Shown piece after piece: positions 23,202 through 23,677 of a stretch of 23,677 nt of DNA (positions are counted from its first letter, which is position 1; each line of letters starts with the position of its first letter). Source of the stretch: DAOOKJ01 sp035360795 (GTDB taxonomy: Bacteria; Patescibacteriota; Minisyncoccia; UBA6257); contig DAOSBJ010000008.1 of assembly GCA_035360795.1 (NCBI GenBank), positions 1 through 23,677 on the forward strand. The letters run 5' to 3'. The translations under genes were made by a program, and so were the position numbers. Under the pieces are notes generated by a model. It saw nothing but the letters and a program-made list of their open reading frames with translations, was not told the DNA's origin and searched no databases.

Positions 23202-23677
23202 ATGCCCCACCGTGAAAACTCTAATTTTTTAATTAGAGATTTGCCAAAAAGCGAACGGCCAAGAGAAAAATTGCTTAATCGCGGCCCAGAAAATTTAAAA
23301 GACGAAGAACTATTGGCAATTTTAATAAGGACTGGCTTTCATGGCAAAAGCGCTTTAAGATTAGCCAAGCAAATTTTGGCGAAATATCCAAAAAACAAAC
23401 TTTTAAAAATTCAATCCAACCAATTAACTGAAATTAAAGGCGTTGGCTCCAGCAAGGCCTCAATTATTTTGGCCGCTATTGAATTAGTCAAAAGAAGTCT
23501 AAATTTAAAAGAGGAAACAATTCCGGTTATCCAATCCCCTAAAGACGTCGTTAGTCAAGTGAGTTTTTTAAGAGATAAACAAAGAGAACATTTTGTAGTT
23601 TTGTTTTTAAATGCCAGAAATCAGTTAATTACTAAAAAAGATTTATTTATCGGCACCTTAAACGCCAATCTGGTTCA
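23202..23677 (+). CDS. radC: RadC/JAB-domain protein (3' end outside window)
   Basis: RadC-family protein, N-terminal 158 residues, running off the window in frame. It starts MPHRENSNFLIRDLPKSERP, then REKLLNRGPENLKDEELLAI and LIRTGFHGKSALRLAKQIL, a helix-hairpin-helix-like LTEIKGVGSSKASIILAAIE, and the JAB/MPN domain start HFVVLFLNARNQLITKKDLF with IGTLNANLV. The JAMM metal motif (HxH...D) of the family lies just past the window end and cannot be checked. Despite the name, a role in DNA repair is doubtful; the biochemical function is unsettled. It has its own extended -10 promoter. Confidence 0.93.
   Translation, partial: MPHRENSNFLIRDLPKSERPREKLLNRGPENLKDEELLAILIRTGFHGKSALRLAKQILAKYPKNKLLKIQSNQLTEIKGVGSSKASIILAAIELVKRSLNLKEETIPVIQSPKDVVSQVSFLRDKQREHFVVLFLNARNQLITKKDLFIGTLNANLV

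Noticed and set aside
1..23677. Alternative genetic code (TGA as glycine) as in some candidate phyla
   Set aside because: aspS and the carboxypeptidase end at TGA at the family-appropriate C-terminus, and no gene needs TGA read-through.
1..23677. CRISPR array, transposase, integrase or phage genes
   Set aside because: No regularly spaced direct repeats and no recognisable mobile-element protein were seen; the only candidate mobile features are the inverted repeats and the tRNA remnant reported above.

Overview
AT-rich, tightly packed bacterial DNA; every complete gene lies on the + strand. The mix suggests a member of the Candidate Phyla Radiation (Patescibacteria), perhaps Parcubacteria-like: an AMP phosphorylase of archaeal type beside a short PRPP synthase, an AspRS without its GAD insertion, a long NDK, a two-piece ComEC, many single-membrane-anchor wall enzymes and few Shine-Dalgarno sites. 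TGA is used as a stop (aspS, the D-Ala-D-Ala carboxypeptidase), so this is not a code-25 lineage. The phylum assignment is inferred from gene content only.

Layout. 1-5380: end of anaerobic ribonucleotide reductase nrdD, its activase, comEC in two overlapping ORFs, and aspS. 5394-11311: extracytoplasmic proteins, namely a MEMO-CapA fusion, a DUF3160-like protein interrupted by a 100-N assembly gap, an L,D-transpeptidase-M23 fusion and a D-Ala-D-Ala carboxypeptidase. 11367-12439: ndk, a one-cluster ferredoxin, a structured GC-rich spacer that begins with a copy of the tRNA-Pro 5' end, then tRNA-Pro(GGG). 12457-17936: YjbQ/UPF0047 protein, ZIP transporter, 3-methyladenine DNA glycosylase, GerMN protein, NagZ-like GH3, Hsp20 with a good promoter, a tRNA-binding OB-fold protein, and two HD phosphohydrolases, the second flanked by 25-bp inverted repeats with palindromic cores. 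17983-22892: a compact run with a 44-aa basic ORF, glyA, wecB, prs and AMP phosphorylase. 22893-23201: non-coding. 23202-end: start of radC.

The most striking item is in the last non-coding region. On the minus strand, TTGACA-16 bp-TGCTATAAT reads directly into two abutting hairpins. Both have the same tip (4-bp stem, GCAA tetraloop, AA/GA internal loop), and the second is followed by six U. This looks like a complete gene for a roughly 88-nt small RNA, divergent from radC, and I do not recognise its family.

Working together: NrdD/NrdG, PRPP synthase, AMP phosphorylase and NDK point to anaerobic nucleotide synthesis and salvage. The transpeptidase-M23, carboxypeptidase, NagZ-like and WecB proteins point to a peptidoglycan wall with surface sugars. 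ComEC points to DNA uptake.
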